NCBI GenBank assembly: GCA_002394125.1
Contig: DGSY01000100.1
Span: forward strand, 1 to 13,635
DNA length: 13,635 bases
Origin: Ruminococcus sp. UBA4350
GTDB lineage: Bacteria > Bacillota > Clostridia > Oscillospirales > Ruminococcaceae
Direction: 5' to 3'
Shown here: positions 5,252 to 13,046 of the stretch, one piece after another
Layout of the letters: each line of letters opens with the position of its first letter
How positions within the stretch are numbered: position 1 is the first letter of the stretch
Notes under the pieces: generated by a model
Told to the model about the DNA's origin: nothing
The model's database searches: none
Seen by the model: only the letters and a program-made list of their open reading frames with translations
Translations under genes and position numbers: made by a program

Positions 5252-8041
5252 ATGAAACGATATTCCCTGCATACGGAATGGGAGCTTGCGGCGGATCCCG
5301 TTCCCTGTCAGCATGATGCGCCGCCCGCCGGATATCCGCTGAAAATGCAGCTGCCCGGCACGACGGCACAGCAGCAGATCGGCCATTTCAACACCGCCCG
5401 CGAGGATGGCTTTCTCACCGAAAAATATCCGTTCTGCGGTCAGATCTGGCTGCGGCGCGTCATCCGGCTGAGCACAGATAAGCTGCAAATGCCGCACTGC
5501 ATCCTGCATCTGGAGCGCACGCGCATGACGCGGCTCTGGATCAACGGTCAGCCCGCCGGAAGCGAAAACAGTCTCTGTACGCCGCATGATTACGATATCT
5601 CCGGACTTCTGACGCCGGAGACCGAGATCGTTCTCTGCATCAAAAATACGGATTATCCCGTTCCCGGCGGACACATGACCTCGCAGGATACGCAGACGAA
5701 CTGGATCGGCGTGACGGGCGGATTATATCTCGAATTTCACGAAAATACATATCTTTCCGATTTGCAGGCCTATCCGGATGCTGCGGCGCGGCGCGTGACG
5801 GTGAAGGGCATTCTGCACGGCGCAGAGCAGGTCACCGCAAAGCTCAGCGTATCGCAGTCGCCTTATCCCGGAACGGGCGGCGTAAGCTATGCCGTGCCGG
5901 AGGAGGTCACGCTCAGCGGGGATGCGGAGGGGCGCTTTTCGTTCACAATTTCTCTGCCGGAAAATGCGCCGCTCTGGACGGAATATGAGCCGGCAATGAT
6001 CGCGCTCTGGCTGAAGCTCCCGAACGGCGAGGATGAGCCTGTCAGATTCGGCCTGCGGGATTTCAAAGCCTGCGGCGACCACTTCGAGCTGAACGGCGTT
6101 CCGGTGATGCTCCGCGGGCGGCATGACGGCATGGCATTTCCGCTGACGGGAGCCGCGCCGACGGATATTGATGCGTGGCTGGATGTGCTTCAGCGCGCAA
6201 AGGACTGGGGGCTCAATCATATCCGCTTCCACACCTGCTGTCCGCCGGAGGCCGCTTTTGACGCGGCAGATACACTCGGCATTTTCATGGAGCCGGAGCT
6301 GCCGTTCTGGGGGACGGTCGATGCACCCGGCGGCGAGAAATACGATCCAGAAGGACAGGCGTATCTGATCCGCGAGGGACTGCGCATTTGCAGGGCATTC
6401 GGCAATCATCCCTCATTCTGTATGTTTTCGCTCGGCAATGAGCTTTGGGGCAGCAAGGAGCGGCTCGGCGGGATCATTGAAATTCTCCGCGCAGCCGATC
6501 CGCGCCCGCTCTATACGCAGGGCAGCAACAATTTTCAGCATATGCCGCTCCAGCTTCCGCAGGAGGATTTCTGGACGGGCGTCCGCACCGGAAAGGGCAG
6601 ACTGATCCGCGGCTCCTTTGCGGACTGCGATGCGCCGATCGGCCGGATGCAGACACACGCGCCCGCCGCCGACTGGGATTATGAATCGTATCTCGCGCCG
6701 CAGGAAACAGATCGCGCCGCAGAGGGCGCGGGCGGCACAGCCGAGATCGAGATCCAGTACGGAACCGGCGTCCGGCGCGTGAAAGCGGAGAAGCAGGAAA
6801 AGGTTCTGGTGCCGACGGTGCCGGCGATCTCACACGAGGTCGGGCAGTATAACTGCTATCCGGATTATGACGAAATAGCGCATTATACCGGCGTGGTCGA
6901 AGCGCGGAATTTTGAAATCTTCCGCGAGCGGCTGGAGAATGCCGGAATGGGAATGCAGGCGCGGGAATTCTTTGAATGCGCCGGTGCGTTTTCGCGGGAA
7001 TGCTATAAGCTGGAGATCGAGGCGGCGATGCGTTCACCGCATCTCGCGGGATTCCAGCTGCTCGATTTGCAGGATTTCCCCGGACAGGGAACGGCGCTTG
7101 TCGGAATGCTCAATGCACTCGGCGAAAACAAGGGCTTCATCCGGCCGGAGGAGTGGCGGAGCTTCTGCGGTGATCTGGTGCCGCTGGCGCGGTTTGATTC
7201 CTTTGTGTATGCGGCGGGCGATGCATTCACGCTGACGCTTGCGCTGCGCATCAGCCGGCCGTCGGTCACGCAGCAGCCCTACCGCGTTACGCTGACCTGC
7301 GGCGATGTGCAGATCACGGCGCTGACCGGAACGGTTCCCGCATCCGGCCCCGGCTATCTGACGCTGCGGCAGGAGACGGTTCAGATCCCGCCGGACTGCA
7401 TCGGCACGGCAGAGCTGACATTTGAGCTGCCGGATTCCGGCATCACGAATCACTGGACGCTGACGCTGTTCCCGCCGGTCTCGCCGGTGCCGGAGATCTG
7501 CACGGCGCACAGCTTTACCGAAGCGGAGCCGTATCTTGCAAAGGGGGAGCGCGTTCTGCTGCTGCCGGAGCATATCTCGGAAACCGTGCGCGGCTTTTAC
7601 TGTGCGGATTTCTGGAATTATCATATGTTCCGGATCATTTCGCAGAATATGGGCAAGCGTGAGCCTGCCGGCACAATGGGACTCTGCATCGACAATACAC
7701 ATCCGGTCGCAGGGGCGATGTTCAGCGAACGCTTCAGCACGCCGCAGTGGTACAGCGCCGTGACGCATTCGGACTGTGCCGTTCTCGATGCGGCGCCCGC
7801 CGGATACCGTCCGGCCGTACAGCCGATCGACAATGTGGAGCGCAATCACCGGCTCGGCATGATCTTTGAGACAGCCGCAGGCGGCGGCAGGCTGCTGATC
7901 TGCACGGTGCGCTTTGATGAAGCACCGGCGGATCTCTGTCTGAACCGGCTGCATCATGCGCTCGCGGATTATCTGCAAAGCGATGCCTTTGATCCGGCGC
8001 CGGCGCTGCCCGCAGAGATGCTGCGGCAGCTGTTCGGCTGA
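5252..8041 (+). CDS. Glycoside hydrolase family 2 protein, cytoplasmic
   Basis: The 929-residue protein has the GH2 layout: a jelly-roll sugar-binding domain (about 1-165), an Ig-like domain (about 170-270), and a TIM barrel starting near residue 275 (FELNGVPVMLRGRH, then HIRFHTCCPP). The acid/base Glu is E397 in FSLGNELWG. The likely nucleophile is E529 in AISHEVGQY. The barrel is followed by about 280 residues of further beta-rich sequence. There is no signal peptide, so it should act on imported oligosaccharides or glycosides. The family covers beta-galactosidases, glucuronidases, mannosidases and others, and I cannot assign the substrate. AAAGGAG ends 9 bases before the ATG. The TraX-family gene follows after 12 bases. 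Confidence 0.85.
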   Translation: MKRYSLHTEWELAADPVPCQHDAPPAGYPLKMQLPGTTAQQQIGHFNTAREDGFLTEKYPFCGQIWLRRVIRLSTDKLQMPHCILHLERTRMTRLWINGQPAGSENSLCTPHDYDISGLLTPETEIVLCIKNTDYPVPGGHMTSQDTQTNWIGVTGGLYLEFHENTYLSDLQAYPDAAARRVTVKGILHGAEQVTAKLSVSQSPYPGTGGVSYAVPEEVTLSGDAEGRFSFTISLPENAPLWTEYEPAMIALWLKLPNGEDEPVRFGLRDFKACGDHFELNGVPVMLRGRHDGMAFPLTGAAPTDIDAWLDVLQRAKDWGLNHIRFHTCCPPEAAFDAADTLGIFMEPELPFWGTVDAPGGEKYDPEGQAYLIREGLRICRAFGNHPSFCMFSLGNELWGSKERLGGIIEILRAADPRPLYTQGSNNFQHMPLQLPQEDFWTGVRTGKGRLIRGSFADCDAPIGRMQTHAPAADWDYESYLAPQETDRAAEGAGGTAEIEIQYGTGVRRVKAEKQEKVLVPTVPAISHEVGQYNCYPDYDEIAHYTGVVEARNFEIFRERLENAGMGMQAREFFECAGAFSRECYKLEIEAAMRSPHLAGFQLLDLQDFPGQGTALVGMLNALGENKGFIRPEEWRSFCGDLVPLARFDSFVYAAGDAFTLTLALRISRPSVTQQPYRVTLTCGDVQITALTGTVPASGPGYLTLRQETVQIPPDCIGTAELTFELPDSGITNHWTLTLFPPVSPVPEICTAHSFTEAEPYLAKGERVLLLPEHISETVRGFYCADFWNYHMFRIISQNMGKREPAGTMGLCIDNTHPVAGAMFSERFSTPQWYSAVTHSDCAVLDAAPAGYRPAVQPIDNVERNHRLGMIFETAAGGGRLLICTVRFDEAPADLCLNRLHHALADYLQSDAFDPAPALPAEMLRQLFG

Positions 8042-8053
8042 GGGGGATGTGCG

Positions 8054-8785
8054 ATGGAATCTGTAAAGAAAACTGAAAACCGTTACCGCCGGATCTCCGG
8101 CAGCTGGCTCAAGCTGATCGCGCTGGTGACGATGCTGATTGACCATATCGGGCTGCATCTGCTGGCAAATTACGAACCGGCGCTGAAAGCATTTCTGACA
8201 GTCGGCTCGCACAGCCTGACGCTGTATTCCGTCAGCCGGACGATCGGCCGGACGGCCTTCCCGATCTACTGCTTTCTGATCTCGGAGGGCTATCTGCATA
8301 CACGGGACAAAAAGCGCTACGGCATCCGGCTGCTGCTCTTTGCACTGGTTTCGGAGATCCCGTGGAATCTGGTGCATAACGGAACGCTGCGCTATGAGAA
8401 GCAGAATGTGTTTTTCACGCTGTTTCTCGGATATTGCTGCATCGCGGCCTATGAGCGGTTCCGGGACGACCGAAAGCGGCTGCTGCTCTCGCTGTCCGGA
8501 CTGCTGATCGTATCGCTGCTGCTTCATGCGGATTACGGCATCCGCGGAATGGCACTGATCCTCGTGCTGCATCTGGTGCGGGAGGAGCGGATTTTGCAGG
8601 GCGTACTCGGCTGCTGCATTCTGAATGAGGGCGCGGCAACGATCCCCGCATTCGTTCTGACCGGACTTTATAACGGCGAGCGCGGGTTTATCAGGGGCAA
8701 AATCCTGAAATATCTGTTTTATGCATTTTACCCGCTGCATCTGTTCATTTTGTATTATCTGAAGATGCATTACTTCGGAGGCTGA
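8054..8785 (+). CDS. TraX family membrane protein
   Basis: The 243-residue polytopic membrane protein begins its core with LKLIALVTMLIDHIG, the N-terminal TraX signature. It has several more hydrophobic segments and ends with the typical YAFYPLHLFILYYL helix. TraX of the F plasmid is needed for N-acetylation of pilin. Chromosomal homologues in Firmicutes are common and of unknown role, possibly acyl transfer, so conjugation should not be inferred and no tra genes are nearby. AGGGGG (8041-8046) is 7 bases before the ATG. It is co-transcribed with the GH2 gene upstream (12-bp gap) and the next gene (13-bp gap). Confidence 0.85.
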   Translation: MESVKKTENRYRRISGSWLKLIALVTMLIDHIGLHLLANYEPALKAFLTVGSHSLTLYSVSRTIGRTAFPIYCFLISEGYLHTRDKKRYGIRLLLFALVSEIPWNLVHNGTLRYEKQNVFFTLFLGYCCIAAYERFRDDRKRLLLSLSGLLIVSLLLHADYGIRGMALILVLHLVREERILQGVLGCCILNEGAATIPAFVLTGLYNGERGFIRGKILKYLFYAFYPLHLFILYYLKMHYFGG

Positions 8786-8798
8786 GGAGGCTAAAAAT

Positions 8799-9296
8799 AT
8801 GGAACCGAAATACTGTGAAAACATCATCGTCGGCGTGATCTTCAAAAAGAAATTTCAGTGGTACTGCACCGAAAAGAGCATCTGGAAGCTCGATTACCGC
8901 GCACTCTATGCGGATTATCAGAACACCTTCCGGATGCGCGGGCTCGGACTTGCCGAATTCACAAAGCAGGTCGGCTCGTTCAGCGAATTCCTGAGCAGCC
9001 GCTTCCGGATCCCGGTCGTGGATAAGGATACCGCAAAGGCCTTCCTGGAGCAGATCATGCTGAACCAGATCTCGGCAGGCGAGATGATGTACGAATCGTC
9101 GAGGGCGGAAACGGATGAGCAGCGCAAGGCGCTCGTGCCGTCGCTCTTTGTCGATTTTGACGGCAGGCGCTTCTATTCCCAGTATCCGGAGAAGGACGAG
9201 AAATTCGAGAAATATGCGCCGTCCGGCTGGGAGAGCCGCTATGCCGACTTCACGCGCTTCATCCCGCGGGAGGAGCAATACTGGCTGGATATCTGA
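8799..9296 (+). CDS. Hypothetical protein, last gene of the GH2-TraX operon
   Basis: The 165-residue soluble protein has no signal peptide or membrane segment and is rich in Phe, Tyr and charged residues. I recognise no family. The C-terminal third holds a run of aromatic motifs (LFVDFDGRRFYSQYP, GWESRYADF, EEQYWLDI), which suggests a compact fold. A perfect AGGAGG (8785-8790) sits 8 bases before the ATG and overlaps the TraX stop codon, so expression should be strong and linked. An intrinsic terminator follows 17 bases after its stop. Confidence 0.75.
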   Translation: MEPKYCENIIVGVIFKKKFQWYCTEKSIWKLDYRALYADYQNTFRMRGLGLAEFTKQVGSFSEFLSSRFRIPVVDKDTAKAFLEQIMLNQISAGEMMYESSRAETDEQRKALVPSLFVDFDGRRFYSQYPEKDEKFEKYAPSGWESRYADFTRFIPREEQYWLDI

Positions 9297-9312
9297 ATAT
9301 TCTAACATAAAC

Positions 9313-9342
9313 AAAAGTGCGGGCGTTCTATCCGCACTTTTT
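9313..9342 (+). terminator. Intrinsic terminator of the GH2-TraX operon
   Basis: The stem AAAGTGCGG/CCGCACTTT (9314-9322 and 9332-9340) has a 9-base loop and is followed by T residues. The A-run on the 5' side could also make it work, more weakly, on the other strand. Confidence 0.9.
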
Positions 9343-9405
9343 GTGTGCTTGTCAGCCGTGCCAAAATCGTCAGCGCAGAATCATGATTTTTATTCTGCTT
9401 TGCTC

Positions 9406-9434
9406 TTGCTTTTTTTCGCCGTATAGAGTATAAT
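9406..9434 (+). promoter_or_regulatory. Promoter of the glycosyltransferase gene
   Basis: TTGCTT (9406-9411), a 17-bp spacer and TATAAT (9429-9434). The leader to the TTG start is about 58 nt. Confidence 0.75.
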
Positions 9435-9498
9435 ATATAGTGTATGATTATGCGAATTTGCGGCTGATATGAAGTGCCGCAGACAGGAGGAAGCTGTC

Positions 9499-11457
9499 TT
9501 GGAAGAGAAAAAGCTGATATCGGTGATCGTCCCCTGCTATAACGAGCAGGAGGTTCTGCCGATGTTCTATAAGGAGATCACAAAGGTTTCTGCGGAAATG
9601 CAGGAAAAGCATCCGGAACTGGAATTTGAATATCTGTTCATCGACGACGGCTCGAAGGACCGCACACTGCGCACGCTGCGCGTCATGGCGAAATATGACA
9701 AGCGAGTGCGCTATATCTCTTTCTCGCGCAATTTCGGCAAGGAGTCCGGTATCTACGCAGGACTGCAAAACGCAAAGGGCGACTACTGCGTTGTCATGGA
9801 TGCCGATTTGCAGCATCCGCCGGCGTTCCTGCCGAAGATGTATGAGGCAGTCGCGAGCGGGCTTTATGACTGCGCCACAACGCGCAGAGTCAGCCGCGCC
9901 GGTGAATCGAAGATCCGCTCCTGGTTTGCGCGGAAGTTCTATAAGATCATGAATCTGATCTCGCAGACCGAGATCGTGGACGGCGCACAGGATTTCCGCT
10001 TTATGACAAGACAGATGGTCGATGCCGTTCTGTCAATGACCGAATACAACCGCTTCTCGAAGGGGATTTTCTCGTGGGTCGGCTTCCGCGTCAAGTATTT
10101 TGAGTATGAAAATGTTGAGCGCGCAGGCGGCCAGACGAAATGGAGCTTCTTCAGTCTGTTCCGGTATTCGCTGGAGGGCATCATCGGATTCTCGACCGCA
10201 CCGCTTTCGATCTCTGCGATCATCGGACTGATCTCCTGTCTGCTCGGCATTATCATGCTGATCGTCACGGTCATCAAAAAGCTGGCCTTCGGCGATCCGG
10301 TCGCGGGCTATCCGACGATCATCTGCACCTTTTTGCTGTTCGGCGGATTGCAGCTTTTCTGCACCGGTATTCTGGGACTCTATCTCGGCAAGACGTATCT
10401 GGAGGTCAAGAAGCGTCCGGTTTATCTGACGCGTGAGACCGAAAAGGATGCGGAGCGGATGCTGGATCTGACGGATTCCGTGAACAATGCGGCGATTGAA
10501 GCGGCGGAGGAAACGGAGGAGGATACCGAACCGGCACCGCTGATCCAGAGCCGCGATGTTGAAACGGAAGATGCGGAATTTGATGCGATCGCAGCCGCGG
10601 CATTTGCAGAGGCAGAAGCGGAGCACGCATTGCAGGAGCAGGCGGATGCACAGGAAAAGGAATCTGCTGAACGCGCAGCCCGTGAGCAGGAAGCTGCCGA
10701 GCGCGCAGCCCGCGAGCAGGAAGCCGCCGAGCGTGCAGCCCGCGAGCAGGAAGCCGCCGAACGTGCAGCCCGTGAGCAGGAAGCTGCCGAGCGCGCAGCC
10801 CGCGAGCAGGAGGCCGCCGAACGTGCAGCCCGCGAGCAGGAAGCTGCCAAGCGTGCAGCCCGCGAACAGGAGGCCGCCGAGCGTGCAGCCCGTGAGCGTG
10901 AGACTGCCGAGCGTGCAGCCCGTGAGCGGGAGACTGCCGAGGATGGTTCTGCGGAGCCTGCACCTGCCGCAAAGCCGAAATTCGAGGTCAAGATTGACTA
11001 CGATAAAAATAATTATGATGACGAATACGACGATGAAGATTATGACGATGAAGACTACGACGACGAATACGACGATTATGATGACGAATATGATGATGAC
11101 TATGACGATTACGATGATGAATATGACGATGAGCCGGAGGATGTTCCGCCGTCTCTGATCGTCAGTTTTGCAGACCGCGTTTCGGAAATGTGGGCGAACT
11201 TCAAAAAGAAGATCAAAGATTCGTGGGAAAAGCTCGCCGCAGAGCGTGAAGCTGCCATGCGCGAGGAGGCGGAGCAGGCTGCCGCAGAGGAAGCGGAGCG
11301 CGCTGCTGCCGAGGCTGCCGGAAAAGCGGCGGAGCCGGAGGATGCGGATGCATCCGGCGAAGCAGAGCCCGAAGACACTGCCGGTGCGGAGCATGAAAGC
11401 AGCAGCGATGATGATGACGCAAGCGGCGGCGGCACCTATCACGGTGCGCACTTCTGA
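9499..11457 (+). CDS. GT2 family glycosyltransferase (DPM1/GtrB-like) with long repetitive acidic C-terminal tail
   Basis: Residues 1-310 form a standard GtrB/YkcC-type enzyme that moves a sugar from a nucleotide donor to a polyisoprenyl phosphate at the inner membrane face. Visible are the N-terminal VIVPCYNE, FIDDGSKDRT (D49, D50), the metal-binding DAD (101-103), AQDFRFM (163-169), GGQTKWS, and two membrane helices (about 235-260 and 272-296). After these come about 340 residues not found in the usual family: an acidic linker, nine copies of AERAAREQEA (390-479), a block almost purely Asp, Glu and Tyr (500-548), a helical KKK/Ala-Glu region, and an acidic Ser/Gly end. I start at TTG 9499, because AGGAGG (9485-9490) is 8 bases before it, while the in-frame ATG at 9469 has no ribosome binding site. 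This gives 652 residues. Confidence 0.85.
   Translation: MEEKKLISVIVPCYNEQEVLPMFYKEITKVSAEMQEKHPELEFEYLFIDDGSKDRTLRTLRVMAKYDKRVRYISFSRNFGKESGIYAGLQNAKGDYCVVMDADLQHPPAFLPKMYEAVASGLYDCATTRRVSRAGESKIRSWFARKFYKIMNLISQTEIVDGAQDFRFMTRQMVDAVLSMTEYNRFSKGIFSWVGFRVKYFEYENVERAGGQTKWSFFSLFRYSLEGIIGFSTAPLSISAIIGLISCLLGIIMLIVTVIKKLAFGDPVAGYPTIICTFLLFGGLQLFCTGILGLYLGKTYLEVKKRPVYLTRETEKDAERMLDLTDSVNNAAIEAAEETEEDTEPAPLIQSRDVETEDAEFDAIAAAAFAEAEAEHALQEQADAQEKESAERAAREQEAAERAAREQEAAERAAREQEAAERAAREQEAAERAAREQEAAERAAREQEAAKRAAREQEAAERAARERETAERAARERETAEDGSAEPAPAAKPKFEVKIDYDKNNYDDEYDDEDYDDEDYDDEYDDYDDEYDDDYDDYDDEYDDEPEDVPPSLIVSFADRVSEMWANFKKKIKDSWEKLAAEREAAMREEAEQAAAEEAERAAAEAAGKAAEPEDADASGEAEPEDTAGAEHESSSDDDDASGGGTYHGAHF
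10666..10935 (+). repeat. Nine tandem 30-bp coding repeats
   Basis: Nine in-frame units of 30 bp encode AERAAREQEA. The seventh has K for E at its second residue, and the last two read AERAARERET. Units differ mostly at synonymous third bases. The peptide should be one continuous charged helix, possibly a coiled coil or a stable single helix. There are no spacers, and the units lie within an open frame, so this is not a CRISPR array. Confidence 0.95.
10996..11142 (+). repeat. Asp/Tyr-rich low-complexity coding block
   Basis: About 49 codons of mainly GAT/GAC, GAA and TAT/TAC encode irregular repeats of DDEYDD and DDEDY. The peptide carries a very high negative charge with evenly spaced tyrosines. 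It is probably disordered, on the cytoplasmic side of the membrane. Divalent-cation or basic-partner binding is a guess. Confidence 0.9.
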
Positions 11458-11489
11458 ATGATGCATCACCGGGGAAAGGAGCGCTGCCT

Positions 11490-12485
11490 ATGAACCGCAG
11501 GCTCAGGCTGCTGGTCATCATTCTGCTGGCGGCGGTGCTGTTTCTGAGCGCAGCGATCATCAGCTTCCGGCTTTCGGGCAGTCAGCCCATGACGGAGAAT
11601 ACCGGCGCGGCGCCCTCGGCCGGACACAGTGCCGTGATCCTCTTTGAAGGATCGAACGGCATGAAGGGTGCGCGCACGGCGAACGGCAGAGTGCTGATCG
11701 AGCCGACATGGTATTATCTGCGGACAATGAGCGACAGTGTTCTCATTGCGCGGCGCGGCAGCGATAAAACCGACCACTACGGGCTCATTGCGACGAACGG
11801 TGAGCTGCTCGTGCCGTTCCTCTACCGCTCGTTTTATCCGGCAGATTCCGCCGGCGGAGACCTCTGGCTCGCGAGCTTCGAGGAGGACGGAAAGCTGTAT
11901 TATCACCTCTACCACGCGGACGGTACACGCTGGACAGATGCGGCGTGGGATGAATGCGAATATGAGGACGGTGTGCTTTCGATCGGCTCCGGCGCGAACA
12001 AATGGAAGGCCGTTCCGGAAAACGGACAGCTTCGTCCGGTGCAGTGGCATACCGAAATGCCTGTCGGTCTGCATCAGCTTGTGACCGATCTGGATGAAGC
12101 GCATCTCCGGCGGCTGCCCCCTGCCGATGTCATCATGCAGCTCAGCGAGACCGCAGCGAATTATCTCACATATCTCTTTGTGACGAAGACCCCGCCGGAT
12201 TCGTCGCTCATCAGTGCCGAGAGCACGGCATCCGTGCGCGTGGAATACCGCTATAATTCCTGCCGGCTCATCTCTGCGGATATCAGCCGCATCGGGACCG
12301 GCACGACGGAGGGGCTCCCCTCCTATATCCTGCAAATGCAGGTGCGCTATCAGCGGCCGGCTGATGACGGCACACTCAGCCTTGTTGATACGGCGATGAT
12401 CCTGCGCATTACGCAGAATTCCGCCGGCGCATATACCTACAGTGAATTTTCCGACCTGCAATACAATGCGGCAGGCGGAGTCTGA
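11490..12485 (+). CDS. Membrane-anchored protein with WG-repeat-like motifs
   Basis: The 331-residue protein has a basic N-terminus and one hydrophobic segment (about 7-26) with no lipobox, so it is most likely anchored by an uncleaved signal and lies outside the membrane. Two degenerate WG/KWG-type units can be seen: GMKGARTANGRVLIEPTWYYL (about 57-77) and YGLIATNGELLVPFLYRSF (97-115). A third, weaker one lies around 130-150. The C-terminal half is beta-rich and unassigned. AAAGGAG (11475-11481) is 8 bases before the ATG. The gap to the glycosyltransferase is 32 bp with no terminator, so the two are probably one operon. Function unknown. Confidence 0.7.
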   Translation: MNRRLRLLVIILLAAVLFLSAAIISFRLSGSQPMTENTGAAPSAGHSAVILFEGSNGMKGARTANGRVLIEPTWYYLRTMSDSVLIARRGSDKTDHYGLIATNGELLVPFLYRSFYPADSAGGDLWLASFEEDGKLYYHLYHADGTRWTDAAWDECEYEDGVLSIGSGANKWKAVPENGQLRPVQWHTEMPVGLHQLVTDLDEAHLRRLPPADVIMQLSETAANYLTYLFVTKTPPDSSLISAESTASVRVEYRYNSCRLISADISRIGTGTTEGLPSYILQMQVRYQRPADDGTLSLVDTAMILRITQNSAGAYTYSEFSDLQYNAAGGV

Positions 12486-12490
12486 ATATT

Positions 12491-12516
12491 GATCCCCGCA
12501 GGAATGCGGCGGGATC
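12491..12516 (+). other. Hairpin between the WG-like gene and purE
   Basis: GATCCC/GGGATC encloses CGCA/TGCG with a GGAA loop and a 2-base bulge on the 3' side, about 10 bp in all. No T-tract follows, so it is not a classic terminator. It ends 6 bases before the AAAGGA ribosome binding site of purE (12523-12528). It may be a processing site or stability element. Confidence 0.5.
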
Positions 12517-12536
12517 TGAGCGAAAGGAACCGAACA

Positions 12537-13034
12537 ATGAAAAAGGTTGCAGTTATCATGGGAAGCGACAGTGATTTTCCTGTCGTCAAGGGCGCACTGA
12601 CCGAGCTGAAAAGCTTCGGTGTGCCGTTTGAAGCACACGTTATGAGTGCGCACAGAACGCCGGCACTCGCGGCGGAATTCGCAGAGAAGGCCGCGGAAAA
12701 CGGCTTCGGCGTCATCATTTGTGCGGCGGGCATGGCGGCGCATCTCGCGGGCGTCATTGCCGGACATACCACGCTGCCGGTCATCGGCATTCCGTGCAAG
12801 GGCGCACAGCTCGACGGGCTGGATGCGCTGCTCGCGACGGTCATGATGCCGAGCGGGATTCCGGTTGCGACGGTCGCGATCGACGGTGCAAAGAATGCAG
12901 CGATCCTCGCGGTGCAGATGCTCGCACTCTCGGATGCGGGACTTGCCGAGCAGCTGAAAGCGCGCAAGGCGGAAATGATCGCGGGCGTTCAGAAGAAGGA
13001 TGCCGCGCTTCAGGAAAAGATCGCTGCGCTGTAA
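12537..13034 (+). CDS. purE: N5-carboxyaminoimidazole ribonucleotide mutase (PurE, class I)
   Basis: This cytoplasmic enzyme of de novo purine synthesis converts N5-CAIR to CAIR. The 165-residue length fits the family. Visible motifs are IMGSDSDFPVV (7-17) with the nucleotide-binding SDSD, the class I SAHRTP (37-42), CAAGMAAHLAGVIAGHTTLPVIGIP, and GLDALLATVMMPSGIPVATVAI. The class I form normally works with PurK, which is not in the window. The start is the ATG at 12537, with AAAGGA 8 bases upstream. The longer in-frame reading from 12489 would need a rare start codon and would run through the hairpin. DUF6440-like and purC genes follow. Confidence 0.95.
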   Translation: MKKVAVIMGSDSDFPVVKGALTELKSFGVPFEAHVMSAHRTPALAAEFAEKAAENGFGVIICAAGMAAHLAGVIAGHTTLPVIGIPCKGAQLDGLDALLATVMMPSGIPVATVAIDGAKNAAILAVQMLALSDAGLAEQLKARKAEMIAGVQKKDAALQEKIAAL

Positions 13035-13046
13035 AGAGAGGACAAC

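Noticed and set aside
8054..8785. TraX as a sign of a conjugative element
   Set aside because: There is no relaxase, type IV secretion, integrase or attachment site nearby, and TraX homologues are common on Firmicute chromosomes.
7034..8845. 603-codon minus-strand frame
   Set aside because: It lies antisense to the GH2 and TraX genes, which have clear family motifs, ribosome binding sites and promoters. Its Arg/Gln-rich product is typical of reading the opposite strand of GC-biased genes.
9469..9498. Earlier ATG start for the glycosyltransferase
   Set aside because: It has no ribosome binding site, whereas AGGAGG at ideal spacing precedes TTG at 9499. The extra 10 residues also lie outside the conserved domain.
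10666..10935. Regular 30-bp repeats that could suggest a CRISPR array
   Set aside because: The units are contiguous with no spacers, in frame, and code a conserved peptide.
10033..11469. 478-codon minus-strand frame with Ile/Val-rich low complexity
   Set aside because: It is the reverse reading of the Asp/Tyr block and the 30-bp repeats of the glycosyltransferase.
12489..12536. Earlier in-frame start for purE
   Set aside because: It would need a non-ATG codon inside the hairpin region and adds 16 residues not found in PurE. The ATG at 12537 has AAAGGA at 8 bases.
11466..12767. 433-codon minus-strand frame
   Set aside because: It is antisense to the WG-like gene and to purE, with no motif of its own.
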